From positions 20,399,255 through 20,463,254 of the forward strand of contig NC_091138.1 of the NCBI RefSeq assembly GCF_041381155.1: a stretch of 64,000 nucleotides of DNA, read 5' to 3'. The notes below the pieces were generated by a model. The model was not told the origin of the DNA. It saw nothing but the letters and a program-made list of their open reading frames with translations, and ran no database searches. The DNA is from Argopecten irradians. Taxonomy: Eukaryota; Mollusca; Bivalvia; Pectinida; Pectinidae. The translations under genes and the position numbers were made by a program. Shown one piece after another: positions 1 to 24,921 of the stretch; the stretch's first letter is position 1, and every line of letters starts with the position of its first letter.

Positions 1-900
1 AATGTAGAGATACATGGAAGTCATGTTTGGCAATTCCTAAAAACCAATTTGCTACATGATGAAAAGCTAACACAAATGTTTGAAGGGCTGTTCCTTCAAG
101 CTGAAGCTTGCGATAAAGAATGTGAGCTCAAACAGATTTATGATGAAATTATTTCAAAATACAGCTCCATGAGTGTGGCTCAGCTTCGGAAAGAATTTTT
201 GATGAAATGTAGTGCCAAGAAAAAGGAAGCTACACGTAAACAAATCAAGGTCAGGACAGAAAAGGTGAAGACATCCAAACTGACATTCAGGACCTTTTTA
301 AGTGACAAATCATCAACAAAATTAGCATCCCATAGGAAGTTACAATCTGAACTCATCCTGGACAAATCATACTTGGAAAAAAACTTCACAAAACTCCAGC
401 TACATACACTTTCACGAGCATATCAGATTAGTTTACCCAAAACGGCTAATACAAAGAAGGCAATGACAGATTTGATTGTGGACACTGTCTTAAGTGCTGA
501 CAACATAGTTGAGCCTAATGCTTTTTGGGATGATATGCCGGGTCCCTGTGCTCCGATTCCTGCAACATCAGGCCCATCAAAGTCGACCAAGGATATACAA
601 TCAGCCCCGTCAACATCGACTCAGGAAACACAATCACCCCCATAAGCATCATCCAAGGATAAAACATTAACTCTCTCAAAACAGCCTTTAAAACGGAACA
701 GTAGATGTAAAGGAAAGGGAAAAAAGAAAAAGGGTTCAGTAAAATGGCCATGTGGTGTGTGTAATAATTATGCTTCTCATGATTCAGTTGCATGTGATGT
801 CTGTGATACTTGGTATCATGCTGATTGTTTGCAGATAAAAGATTAAAATGAATTACCAGATGAGTAGTATTGTAACATGTGTTATGACAAATTGTAGGCG
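1..900 (+). pseudogene. Decayed ORF with PHD finger, open at left edge
   Basis: An open frame runs from the window edge to about 642. It contains a helical segment around 410-490 (LHTLSRAYQISLPKT) that resembles a SAP-like DNA-binding motif, then a Ser/Thr/Pro-rich linker. After an in-frame stop the same frame continues through a Lys-rich stretch into a PHD-type zinc finger at about 745-890. Its ligands follow the order C-x2-C, C-x2-C, H-x2-C, C-x2-C, and it contains WYHADC. Further in-frame stops follow, so the 3' part cannot be translated as it stands. PHD fingers bind histone tails in chromatin proteins, but they also occur in ORFs of mobile elements in invertebrates. Whether this is a host pseudogene or transposon ORF remnant cannot be decided here. 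Confidence 0.55.
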
Positions 901-1489
901 GCTATTTAGGCCTATATTTATAATCTGTATGACAATCGTGCTACGTTACGTTGTCGACATGCAAGATTTTCAAAGTGTGCAAAAACATTTAATTTATTTA
1001 ATTTCTTAAAATATCAGAAAACCCCTTTTTATTGAAAAGCTTACTTACCAAGAAACTGTCAAAGGATTGTTTGTTGCAAAACGATCAGACTCTCTGATTT
1101 AAAATGTGTCCGCCATTCGAACTTTTAGGTATACATGTATTTATATATTCGAAAAAAATGCACCATTTCTACTAGCACTTACCAGTGTAAGGATTCGAGT
1201 CTCCTCGAAGGTCCAGGAGAAGAGTTCCGAAACGATACTCGCTGTGCATCCACTTCCGGTCCGACTAGTTACGTTTATGAGCATGACGACACGAATTTGG
1301 ATTAGATAGGACGTATTTCCAGTGTTAAATGGTGTGGGAATTTTTGAGCAACTTGGTGAAAATTGATGGAATATTACCTGAGAAATCTTTGTCTGAAAAA
1401 AGTGACTCTTTAAGCGAGTGTTTCTCTTGTATTGGGATATAAGATACCCAGTTACTGAAAAAATATATTATAATATAAACAGTAGTTAC
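901..1489. other. No gene seen
   Basis: AT-rich sequence without a supported coding region, RNA gene or repeat structure. Confidence 0.4.
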
Positions 1490-2012
1490 GGGCCCCTGTG
1501 GTTAGAGCGTTAGCATTGTACCTGCTGCCCCTATTGCATGATCATAAACGGCGACTAAATTTAGGATCTTATCTTTTCTCTTCCTCCTAACTGACTTTAT
1601 GTTTCCTAATGCCTCCCTTAGCACCGCCTTACTTTTGGTCTTGGGTTGAGCGTTTGCCCCTGTGAGGAAGGCTCTGGGTTCTGTCTCCTGGCAGAGACCA
1701 CCAAAGTCTATAAAAATGGCAGTTTCTGCTCCTGATTAGCACTCAGCATACAGGGAGTGGGACGACTGGTTCGCCCGTTGTCAGTATAATGTGACCGGAT
1801 GGGGTGTGTTGCTTGGTGTCTTCGACGGCATGCTTCAGTGATATAACAATAAAAAAGGGCAAACGTTCCACTATACAAGAAGACACAACACGAACATACT
1901 GCAGTCTCCCAAAACACGCACATCGCACATCACACAAACTACAAACTGCATACATGGGATGCCGTTCTTACATGACCATGGCTGTTAATAGAAAGTTAAG
2001 ATAATCAATCAA
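1490..2012 (+). repeat. Dispersed SINE-like repeat, forward copy
   Basis: About 0.5 kb with a degenerate tRNA-like head (GGTTAGAGCGTTAGC) and a body shared with copies at 2.0-2.6, 11.9-12.4, 12.5-12.9 and 12.9-13.2 kb. It ends in the tail ATGACCATGGCTGTTAATAG followed by CAAA-type simple sequence. The same tail closes a clear tRNA-derived SINE at 18.1-18.3 kb, so this family probably used the same LINE machinery. It carries no ORF of its own. Confidence 0.65.
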
Positions 2013-2019
2013 ACAAACA

Positions 2020-2640
2020 AACAGTACGGAAGGCCTCCCATGTATGCGGTGTCTTGCGCATATATAGCGTGTTTTGGGAGACTGTGGTATGTTCTTGTTG
2101 TGTTTTCTTATATAGTGGAACTCTTTCCCTTTCTATATCTCTGAAGCATGCCGCCGAAGACACCAAGCAACATACCCTACTCGGTCACATTATATTGCCA
2201 ACGGGCGTGTGATTCAATTAACGTCCTATCAACAGTCAGTGTCACGTAAGGACGGCTACTCATGATGTATGTTATGTGTTACGTGCATGGAGTGCATGAT
2301 GCGCGTTTTAGTAGACTGCTTTATATATGTGTATATATGTGTTTTCTTGTCCTTTTTATAGTGCTATATCACTGAAGCATGCTGACGGTCACATACTGAC
2401 AACGGGCGAAGCAGTCACCCTACTCCAGTTATGCTGAGCGCTAAGCAGGAGCAGAAACTACCACTTTCAAAGACTTTGGTATTTCTCGGCAATGGGACAG
2501 AACCAAGAGTCTACCCCACAGGGGCGGGCGCTCGACAGAAAGGCGCCAAGAAGAAAGGTATTTAGGAAGAAAAGAAAAGACATGATCCAAAATTTAGTCG
2601 CCCTTTACGATAACGTCATGTTTTAGCTCAAAATCTCCTC
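2020..2640 (-). repeat. Two partial reverse copies of the SINE-like repeat
   Basis: Two truncated copies lie in reverse orientation (about 2020-2215 and 2212-2640), each opening with the reversed tail TTAACGTCCTAT. Together with the forward copy at 1490-2012 they form a large imperfect inverted repeat. Confidence 0.6.
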
Positions 2641-4636
2641 ACCACATGCTCGATGCTCAGTAGATCAACCTCTCATACTAAAATGCAATATATTTCGAAA
2701 CCATGGGGTATTTATTTAATACAGACGTTTTTTCCCATGCAAGTTCATGCTATACAGAGCATCAGTATTTAGTCTTATATTGGCGAAGCTCTGTAAGGTT
2801 TCGACCCTTTTCCATGCTCTTTTTAAGGCATCACGCGTTCTACTAAATTCTGCTGAAGCTCCCCATGTTTATGCATTTTCTGTAATTTCGTTATTTTTCT
2901 TCAAATGCCTACCAACGCTTGGGATAATTCCTCAGATAGTATAGGATGGCTCATACTCGTCTTCGTCAAGTTTTCTAACCGATATAATACATTCTTACGA
3001 ATACTAATAAAGTTCTGATGAAGGAATGCAGTGTAATGTTCGACTTTCACCTGGATGTCTAACCAAGAATTTCTGTAGTAATGTTATGTGCGACGCTGTC
3101 TTCCTTAAAGTATTTTCTTGCTCTCAATCAAAGTTTTTAGATCAATTTTCTTAAATTTATTAGACGGATTGTTTATTGACATGAAGCAGACGTGGATTTT
3201 GTAAGAAAAAAGTTACCAGACTTACAGAATTTGGTCATACAGACTAAACAGCGTGTGACGATACCGACAGATCACGAATTTGAACGGAGTGCAAGAATTG
3301 TGTTACACTTCTTAGCCAACGTCTGAAAGACCTGAGAACGTTGAAAGCTAAAAAAAATGTTATCCTCAAACATATATCAGAAAAGCGTGAAGGCGACTGG
3401 AAAACTAGCCAATTTGCGATGGTCATAAATAGCAATTAGTGTATTCAGAACTGAAAATGCTACCGATTATATACTGAAGTTAAACGACGCTACTTGGTAT
3501 TTATCAATGACGCTTCTTCTTTTCTTCACAACGACAAAACAATCCTACTCCATTCACAGGGAAATCTAGTTTGTCTTGCGGAAGTTGGATCGCCTGAGAA
3601 CCCATCCTCTCTTAAAACAAAGATCAATGGCTTGGCATGAGTTAGAGTGTGGTAAATGGAAGCAAAATATACACGGCAATAGGACTTGATGGTCTTAAAA
3701 ACAGGAGTAAATTCAAAAGAGAAATTTAAAAGAATGCGTTTCCCCAGAATTACAACAAAAAATTGACTACGGCACCGAAAATGAAATAAATGCTGTAGTT
3801 ACCATTGCATGCTCTTTCGTAGCGTAAAGGTTTACATTTGTTGCCTATTTACAACGTACAAATCAAGAGTTCTGCTGTTTTGTTGTACACGTTTTCATTC
3901 ACATTGGAATATTCGGACTAGCATATTCATCCACACGGCTCCAAATTGCGCGTGACGTACTGAATCCATCGAAAAAAATAAAGTTCAGTAGCCCCTGGTC
4001 GAAATCAATACAGTTTATACTATTAATTCACCACTGACTGTAAATATAATGTATTATAAATGGGTTTGTTTCTATTTGAATTACCTTGTTTTTCTTTAAG
4101 GTATGGTTTTGGATAGATTTGTGTAGATTTCGGTAGGCTTTGGCAGATTTGGGAAAAATTGTCTCATCTATCCCCACTGCAGTGGAAAAACTATACCCCG
4201 AACAAATGTTTCACTGTCTCTTACCATACCCCGTACATGTATAACGGAAAATATTGTATCAAATTTAACATATTTCTTATAGTTCTTTCGACAACACATT
4301 TTGCGGTTTTCTATATTGACAAACATAGATTGAATATCAGGTTCCTTTAGGTCTCATATCGTCGCAATATCTATTTAATTCGCTGTTGAATGTGAAGGCA
4401 GACGGGGTTTTCAAGGTACTACGTTGCTAACTTGACAGTAGAAATGCTTAATAAAGATCACTTGCAAAGTCTTACTGGTATAGTTTATAAAACTATTAAA
4501 CCAAATAATTTTCTTATCGTGTCTGTGTCTCTTGATCAATGAAGCGAAGGCATAGTAGCAATTTACGCTGTCGGTCAAACACGGTGATTATTGTCTTCAA
4601 GTCAGCCCCGATGGTGATAATCTGATTAGTTCGTGT
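2641..4636. other. No gene seen; would include gene A 3' UTR
   Basis: No coding region is supported. The right-hand part should hold the 3' untranslated region of the minus-strand gene ending at 4637. A possible ATTAAA-type signal reads on the minus strand near 4375, but this is weak. Confidence 0.35.
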
Positions 4637-17793
<13,157 letters not shown>

Positions 17794-18094
17794 AAATAAG
17801 CATTAACATACAACGCCTTATAACACAGAAGGTCCACTGCCAAATACACTGCGACATACTTAACATCAACAAACAAGATAATCCCGACCACGTGGTGGGG
17901 TGCGCCTAAATAAGATAACGTGTACATACTTCAGATATTATGATAATCTGTTACGAAATACCTGTTGCACTTTATATGTATACGTATGACAGGTTCATGT
18001 AAAGGCAAGTCTCTACATCCTTTGGTTGTACACAAACTAGAGCCAGTTACGATGCGAGATGTTATTCCTGTTTTTAATAGCACACCATCATCAG

Positions 18095-18312
18095 ATTGTA
18101 GGTTATTTTAGTGGTTAAGATGTCTTGACATATTACATATGTACAGCAAGCCCTCCATCTCTGGTTTGCGAGTTCGAATCCCATGTGGGGCAGTTGCCAG
18201 ATACTGATCGCTGGTCGGTGGTATTTCTCCGGGTTCTCCGGCTTTCCTCCACTAACAACCTGGCACGTCCTTCCATGACCATGGCTGTTAACAGGACGTT
18301 GAACTAATAAAA
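18095..18312 (+). mobile_element. tRNA-derived SINE
   Basis: A tRNA-like head has a box A-like segment (TAGTGGTTAAGATG) and a clear box B (GAGTTCGAATCCC). A central block TTTCTCCGGGTTCTCCGGC resembles the conserved core of metazoan SINE superfamilies. The tail is ATGACCATGGCTGTTAACAG. Confidence 0.8.
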
Positions 18313-18782
18313 CCCATTAAAATCGACATTTATTAGTCGTCCGTTGACAATTCTTTTAACCGCTATTTTAAATATATTTATAAAGAAGGAATCGTGATCA
18401 AATAGCTTACATAGGTTTCCCTAAGCCCCTAGTTGTGCATAGTTCATTTGGGGACCGATCGGTTAACACGATGGGAAACAGACAGCCTTCATGGATTTCA
18501 ATAGTTGAATATTGCTGCCGCTATTTCTCAGAAAGTACTGAAGGAAACTGTATCAAATTTCATATGTTTGGACCAATCAAATTTTATATTATGATGCATA
18601 TTGTACGTTTCTAACAATCAAACAAAGTCTTGTCCTTAAGCTTCCCATCCATCTCGAATTTAATTTCAACAAATTTTATTGCAAATAAGATGCAAATTAG
18701 CCATATAAGCCATTTCCAATCAAATCCGGTATGGTACAATTATCAACAATATATTTTAAAATTTGATATGACATCTTGAATG

Positions 18783-19835
18783 AATATACTACTCAAAATT
18801 TCCTAAGGATCACTTTTATTTTTCAGTATTTTCAGTAAATCAAATTCATGTAATTGTACAATATTCATAAAAATGATTGAATGATGTCTTTAACATGATT
18901 AAACACAGGCTCCAACAGAAAAACTATGGAATTTTCACGAGTGCTCGATACATTACTTGCGAAACAGAGCTACCCCCCAAAATCACAAAAACACGGCAAT
19001 GGGAGCGAAAATGAAATTCGCGTTAAAACAGTTTTCTCGTGTAATTTTCATTTCAGCATATTGTGTGACGTCCCCTAGCTTCAATAACACTGCGACATCG
19101 CCGACGCATGCTCGCAATTAAGTCCCGTTTCCGGTTTTGCTGGATGAATGCCCATTCCTCTCGCAGAGCCGTTCCAAGTTCTTGCGGTGACCTTGGCTGG
19201 TAAACGCGGGAAGAAATGGATTCCTGTAGCATGACCCACACGTGCTCTATCGGATTTAGATCCGGAGAACGAGCAAGCCAGTCCATGCGTTTGATAGTTT
19301 TCCCCTGAAGATAGGCGACAGTGACCCAAGCTCTATGTGGATGAGCGTTATCATCCATAAGAATGAATTCCGGACCGATAGCACCAGCATATGGTCTAAT
19401 GTAGACATCGAGGACTTCATCGCAGTACCTTTGGGTTATCAAATTGCCGTTCGGGAAGACATGGAGATCTGTTTTACTTTGGACACTTATACCGCCCCAG
19501 ACCATTACAGACCCGCCGCCATGTCGGTCGTGTTCGGAGACGTTGGCTGTAGGAAATCGTTCATTTGGTAGTCTCCACATTCTAGCACGCCTGTCTGTGA
19601 AGTCGAGACAGAATCTGGACTTGTCTGTGAACAGAACAGGGCCTTTGTATCTGATAGTCCATCTCGCATGATCGTGGGCCCATGAAAGTGTAGCCTGAGC
19701 ATGCCTACCAGTCAAGGGAATCCTCTTTGCAGGTATACGGAACTTCAGTCTGCATGATTATGTACAGATTGCGTAGATATTCGAGTTCCAGTGGCGTTTA
19801 TGAAGTCATTTCGTAGTGACGTAGCGTTACTAAAC
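18783..19835 (-). pseudogene. Tc1-like transposon relic, transposase DD34E
   Basis: The frame 19053-19715 encodes 220 residues of a Tc1-type DDE transposase: VLFTDKSRF (first D), ILMDDNAHPH (second D), and SPDLNPIEHVW (E) exactly 34 residues later, ending RHTIC. Family members are about 340 residues. The N-terminal part continues to about 19830 only after a frame change near 19755, and the DNA-binding domain is missing. The left element end has TACTACTCAAAATTT next to TA. Confidence 0.88.
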
Positions 19836-19852
19836 CTCTTCAGAAGGAAACT

Positions 19853-19986
19853 ATCGAACGCATGGACTGGCCTGCTCGTTCCCCGGATCTAAATCCGATA
19901 GAGCACGTGTAGAACATGCTACAGTAATCCATTTCTTCCCGCGTTTACCATCAAAGGTCACTGCAAAAACATGGAACAGCCCTGCA
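19853..19986 (+). pseudogene. Second Tc1-like copy, left piece
   Basis: Inverted relative to the first copy. It encodes the region around RMDWPARSPDLNPIEHV with in-frame stops, then breaks off at CAGCCCTGCA. The frame resumes at 22918. Confidence 0.8.
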
Positions 19987-20669
19987 TAGAGAAATTTGAG
20001 ATGTTCTTTGTTGTTATATAATTGTATATTTTACCTATAGATGTGTTGATCAGTTTAAAATCTACCCTAAGGCATTGTGGTCTTACTTTTGTGGAGTGAC
20101 CACCAATTACATATAGTATTCACATGTCAAAGTGTTTATAAACTTCCTTGAGGCAATGGTGTCATTGATAAGCTTAAGTAGATATATTTCATATCAAACT
20201 GTCGATATATTGTCAAGTCGTTTAATTGTGATAATATCTTTATGCTATTAATCTTGATTACATCCGGGTTTACCTATTGGACAATGGTCATTTTATTATA
20301 AAAAAACCCATGTCTGATTTATGAACATCAGTTGGATTCCCAACCTTCAAGGCGGTCACTACGGATATTTCTTGGATTACCAGATAGTGAACTGTGTGTG
20401 AACATTATTCAAATTCGGAACTTTTATAAGGTGGATCGCCATCTACGGACAATTAATTCGGTGTCTACATATTGGATTACCAATACGAGTGAACTTTCAT
20501 TTTATTTCTATGTAATGTGCCACATATGTTTGATATATGGGAAAGAAATACAATACAAGAGAAAATCAAATTCCACTTGAATTCTTCGTTTTGTGTCCTG
20601 CAATTTATATATAATTACCAACGGTCCGAACTGAACTTGAAAACAACACACATTTTCCTTATTAAAATA
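19987..20669. other. Unassigned insert between Tc1 break and LTR element
   Basis: 683 bp without convincing ORF. The 11 bp before it (19976-19986) reappear at 22907-22917 to the right of the LTR element. This stretch therefore seems to have arrived together with that element, or as an earlier insertion at the same point. Confidence 0.45.
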
Positions 20670-21205
20670 ATTAACATACGGAAACTTCCGCACGTTTTGT
20701 CAAGAAGTAAAGATGACGTAAGAGAATGTTGAATTTTAACTTTAGAATTTAATAACGATACGTTTGACTTGACGGAGGGCTATTCTGGAATGTCCAGAAT
20801 GTAGCCGATGTGTTCCGTACAAAGTCGGAGACCTAACTGCTTTACAAATAAAATATTTCATGCTTAAATAATGTACATACAATAAAATTACAGAATTATG
20901 ATTGACAGATATCGCTCATTGGCAGATTAATCAGCCGTGGTCAGTGTCCTTTAGGCAATTAGGATGGCCGTGACATTAATCCGGTTACGTAATAGAATAG
21001 AACTTAATTGCCAGAGGATATACACAGTTATCACACATAAGGATTTTATCTCAAATGTCACAAACGTAAATATGATCAAGAATATAACCTTAGGAATGTC
21101 AAAATTACACACAATAGTATTAACTGATAATTGATGTTAAAATTTAGCAACTATTAACGCAAAGTTCAAAGCACTTTAAAATTTATCACAAAATTCTTTG
21201 TGATA
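20670..21205 (-). repeat. Element 1, left (3') terminal repeat
   Basis: Direct repeat of 22368-22907. It ends in a small palindrome (TATCACAAAG..CTTTGTGATA). Confidence 0.88.
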
Positions 21206-21224
21206 ACTTCCTTCCGCTCCGGGA

Positions 21225-21243
21225 AAGACGCGTCCCGCGTCTT
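21225..21243 (-). promoter_or_regulatory. Element 1 hairpin before 3' LTR
   Basis: An 8-bp stem with a three-base loop (AAGACGCG, TCC, CGCGTCTT on the plus strand) lies between the ORF stop and the purine tract. Element 2 has the equivalent hairpin at 35045-35059 with a swapped base pair. Confidence 0.65.
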
Positions 21244-21389
21244 AATTAAACTGTCCTCTGTTTTGATGGAGTCTATTCGCTCGGTTTTCATAGGAAATGT
21301 GTGGTCGCTGGCGTCGTGAATTATTTTGTGGTTGGTTTCGTGGTCCGGGAAAAGTATTCAGTCTGGTAGTATTTGGAGCGCTGTAGTAA

Positions 21390-22163
21390 CTAAGTTGTTT
21401 TTGGAGGCTTGTGATTATGTTTTGTTTCTGTTTTAATTCCTCGTCCTTCTCCGAAATTTTGAACTTTAAATTCGCAATCTGTCGTTGTGTCTGTTCTTTT
21501 TGTTTCGCGGTTGTTTGTAATGTACTGATTGTTTTCGTCTTTGCTTTTCATAATTTTCTTTCTGTTGTCCAATGCTTTTTCTAGTTCCTTAATTTGAGAC
21601 ACATAATTGGTTATATTCACATTTTTGACGCGCGCACATTCCTCTTCTAGAATTTCGTTTGATCTTTGTAATTTTGCACACTTTTCTGATATTTTGGAGA
21701 TGGTAATTTTGGTACGAACAAGTTTTGACTGTAATGAAATTATCTGGTTGCTGTAGTTAGAGTCTTTCTGGAAATCGTTTTGAAGTTCACTATTTTCAAT
21801 GTCACTGAATGGAAAAATACACAATACCTTTTTGGTTTCTCGGAATTTCCTGAGACGTTCAGAATCTCGCCGCCGTTTGGATGTTGACTTGGCCTTTTTC
21901 TTTGGTGCTGTTCGAATCACAGACTTACTGTCCGAAGATTTTTTCGGGACAGGAACAGGATGGATAGGCAGTTTCGGACGCTGACTGGCCCAGGGGAAAT
22001 ATCCTGTTGTACCAACATTTGTTGCACAATATCCGGTTCGAATAAAACACATCCTCGAAAAATGGCCAATGTTTCCACATCGGAAACAGTAACATCCGTT
22101 TGCTGGACAACACATCGGATGGTTTGGGGCGAAGTGGCCCCCACATCTATAGCATGATGCCAT
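21390..22163 (-). CDS. Element 1 ORF: double zinc knuckle plus coiled coil
   Basis: 257 residues. The N-terminus has an unusual knuckle C-x2-C-x7-H-x3-C (residues 4 to about 19) followed by a canonical C-x2-C-x4-H-x4-C (CFRCGNIGHFSRMC). Then come a basic stretch (KKKAKSTSKRRRDSERLRKF), a short conserved IFPFSDIENSE motif, and a coiled-coil region (about 135-210) with heptad-like Leu/Ile. Zinc knuckles bind RNA in retroelement Gag proteins and the coiled coil could give multimerisation. No capsid fold is recognisable. The start is the first ATG after the leader. Confidence 0.75.
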   Translation of the reverse strand: MASCYRCGGHFAPNHPMCCPANGCYCFRCGNIGHFSRMCFIRTGYCATNVGTTGYFPWASQRPKLPIHPVPVPKKSSDSKSVIRTAPKKKAKSTSKRRRDSERLRKFRETKKVLCIFPFSDIENSELQNDFQKDSNYSNQIISLQSKLVRTKITISKISEKCAKLQRSNEILEEECARVKNVNITNYVSQIKELEKALDNRKKIMKSKDENNQYITNNRETKRTDTTTDCEFKVQNFGEGRGIKTETKHNHKPPKTT

Positions 22164-22318
22164 CCTGAATGGTTACAGTCAAAACGTTACTTTGGGTTAT
22201 TCCAAAGAATGGCGAACACAGTCTTGGTTGGGATCCAGTCCGTGTGATTCCGAATAGTAGAGTTGGTCCTTCTTTGGGTCACTCGCGGGAAAATACTTGC
22301 TTGGCAGTTGAGGTATCG

Positions 22319-22367
22319 GGAAAGCGTACCCAGCGTAGAAGTGGGTACTACCAGGATTATCTCCACC
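22319..22367 (-). promoter_or_regulatory. Element 1 leader: primer site and hairpin
   Basis: On the minus strand TGGTGGAGATAATCC is followed by GTACCCA-nine bases-TGGGTAC, a perfect 7-bp stem. Element 2 has the same block with a different loop. The position suggests priming and packaging or dimerisation signals. Confidence 0.6.
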
Positions 22368-22907
22368 AATTAACATACGGAAACTTCCGCACGTTTTGTC
22401 AAGAAGTAAAGATGACGTAAGAGAATGTTGAATTTTAACTTTAGAATTTAATAACGATACGTTTGACTTGACGGAGGGCTATTCTGGAATGTCCAGAATG
22501 TACCCGATGTGTTCCGTACAAAGTCGGAGACCTAACTGCTTTACAATTAAAATATTTTTCATGCTTAAATAATGTACATACAATAAAATTACAGAATTAT
22601 GATTGACAGATATCGCTCATTGGCAGATTAATCAGCCGTGGTCAGTGTCCTTTAGGCAATTAGGATGGCCGTGACATTAATCCGGTTACGTAATAGAATA
22701 GAACTTAAAATTGCCAGAGGATATACACAGTTATCACACATAAGGATTTTATCTCAAATGTCACAAACGTAAATATGATCAAGAATATAACCTTAGGAAT
22801 GTCAAATTACACACAATAGTATTAACTGATAATTGATGTTAAAATTTAGCAACTATTAACGCAAAGCTCAAAGCACTTTAAAATTTATCACAAAATTCTT
22901 TGTGATA
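22368..22907 (-). repeat. Element 1, right (5') terminal repeat
   Basis: Direct repeat of 20670-21205, about 99 percent identical by eye. Confidence 0.88.
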
Positions 22908-23290
22908 CAGCCCTGCAAGAGGAATGGGCATCCATCCAGCAAAACCGGAAACGGGAATTAATTGCAAGCATGCGTCGGCGAAGTCTTATTGAAGCTAGGA
23001 GACGTCACACAATATACTGATATGAAAATTACACGAGAAAATTTTTTTAACACGAATTTCATTTTCGCTCTCATTGCTGTGTTTTCGTGATTTTTTGCGG
23101 TAGCTCTGTTTCGCAAGTAATGTATCGAGCACTCGTGAAAATTCCATAGTTTTCCTGTTGGAACCTGTGTTTAGACATCTTAAAATCTTAAAGACATCAT
23201 TAAAGTATTTTTATGAATATTGTACAATTAAATGAATTTGATATACTACAAAATAAAAGTGATCCTTAGCAAATTTTGAGTAGTATATTT
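22908..23290 (+). pseudogene. Second Tc1-like copy, right piece and terminus
   Basis: This resumes the transposase C-terminus (EEWASIQQNRKRELIASMRR) and runs to an end AATTTTGAGTAGTATA, the inverse of the left end at 18785. The two copies form a 4.5-kb palindrome around later insertions. Confidence 0.82.
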
Positions 23291-23559
23291 ATAGTGTATC
23301 TCCCAAATCTATCACCGTCGAAAAATCTAAAAAAAAATCTGTTAGTTACAGATTTATATTCTGATATACATTGCAAAAAATATGTTTTTTTTTCTTCATC
23401 ACATCTCGGATAAACTGTTCAGAAAATTGCATTTTATGACTGATAAGCAGTCATCTTTTAAATCCACACACAACATGGCAGACAGTGGAATTTGACAATT
23501 GAAATGTATTGCTGCTTAACAGACTTAATGTGAAAGTTCCCTATGTGTATTAAATATTA

Positions 23560-23615
23560 TCCTTACATGACGCTGGCTGTCAGTAGGACGTGAATTTAAT
23601 CAAACAAACAAACCA
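23560..23615 (+). repeat. SINE tail fragment
   Basis: TTACATGACGCTGGCTGTCA followed by CAAACAAACAAAC. Confidence 0.6.
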
Positions 23616-23840
23616 AGCAATTCCTAGCACACTGTGCGGCATCACGCAGCACGCCACATCCAATTTTCTGTCACATACTTGACAACCCTTTCTCTTGGAT
23701 CATAGAATAAACCACATTAGTATAATTTACAAGTACTTTATATTGACATGGTGTACTGTTATATACCTACAACAACAAGAGCAATGTCTACTCTCAAGAC
23801 GGATTGTAATGACTGTTTCAATGACAATTTCGACCTATTG

Positions 23841-23968
23841 ATTCTTCTAACGTCATATTCACAAATCTGTGAAAAATACATTTTTCGTTTGAATACTACA
23901 CTATGATTCTTCTAACGTCATATTCACAAATCTGTGAAAAATACATTTTTCGTTTGAATACTACACTA
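23841..23968. repeat. 64-bp direct duplication
   Basis: Two identical-looking 64-bp copies beginning ATTCTTCTAACGTC. Confidence 0.85.
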
Positions 23969-24094
23969 TGATTATTTATTTACATTAATACCTGATGCAG
24001 TAACTACTTTTAGAAGAAAATATTTTCATTATTGAAACGTTAGCGAGGGTCATTACGCAATTTTGTCTAGCCTATACTAATGCAAGACTGATAG

Positions 24095-24152
24095 TTTGGC
24101 CCTTAATGACCTTAAATGTCGACGGGCCGTAAAACTCGATCAAACAAACAAG
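24095..24152 (+). repeat. SINE/LINE tail of a second family
   Basis: TGACCTTAAATGTCGACGGG followed by AAAACTCGATCAAACAAACA, a tail type distinct from the GGCTGTTAATAGGACG one. Confidence 0.5.
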
Positions 24153-24921
24153 CAATTCATCTTCCCTTTCCTTAACCTTATCCCTATCTCTAATCTGCCA
24201 CCCGAAAAGGTGCTCTGCGTTTAACATCTCAACGCACCAGAACTTTATTAACTCAAATCAAACGGGATTCAAACCCGAAAGTATTGGTGTGGTGTGGGAC
24301 ATGTGAAATTACTATCAAAGAAAAAAAATCCTCATTCGACTGGTGGACAATTCTTTTGTCGAGGTGAATAGAATTATAAAAAGATACGAACGTCTACAGA
24401 AAGACAATCAAACAAGCAACAATTATACTGAAGTTGTATTTATAGACGGCCACGAAAGTTTGATCTATGTCTGACAATAGAAAGATGGCTCTATTCTCTA
24501 TTTTTCAAACATCGGCTATCAATATATAATACCCATATTATTATCACTCTCGTGATATCTTATACTTACATATATTGCATGCTTGCTTCCCAGCTTACAA
24601 TCCCAACCTACTAACACTGCACACACTGCACTGCACTGTAGCGGAATTTGAGGATTGTGTCAGAAGATCAAGAGCTGAGTGAAACTGCTGCTGAAGATTG
24701 GTTTGTAAATGTTGTATTTGTCCTTTATGTTTTATGTCAGCGCATTGTATGATATATATATATATATATATGTAATCGATACTTCTACATATTCTGTTGA
24801 ATCTGTTTATGTATAGGTAATATACTTTGCTGGGTAAATTTTGTATATTATCTTAGAGTATACAGGTTTACATCTATATTATTAGTATATATCATATACC
24901 CATTTCAATACTCTGTAGGTT

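Larger units (their letters stand above)
20670..22907 (-). mobile_element. Non-autonomous LTR element 1, gag-only type
   Basis: A 2.24-kb element looks whole. It has two 536/540-bp direct terminal repeats, a TGGTGGAG primer-binding-like site next to the right (5') repeat, one open ORF, and a purine tract next to the left (3') repeat. The repeats differ by only a few substitutions and small indels, so the insertion is young. No protease, reverse transcriptase or integrase is present, so it must depend on an autonomous partner. It is related to the element at 34436-36761 in protein and RNA signals but not in LTR sequence. It inserted into the Tc1 relic. Confidence 0.82.

Noticed and set aside
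19335-19671. Plus-strand ORFs over the Tc1 transposase
   Set aside because: Antisense of a clear DD34E transposase reading frame.
20750-20830. Hammerhead-like ribozyme in the element 1 LTR, as in some retrozymes
   Set aside because: The conserved hammerhead core (CTGANGA and GAAA in order) is not present in either strand.
24530-24570. 5' LTR end of the Gypsy element, from a short match (TATCACTCTCGTGA) to the LTR end at 40.25 kb
   Set aside because: Only about 14 bases match and no copy occurs at the element's 3' end, so it is too weak to call.
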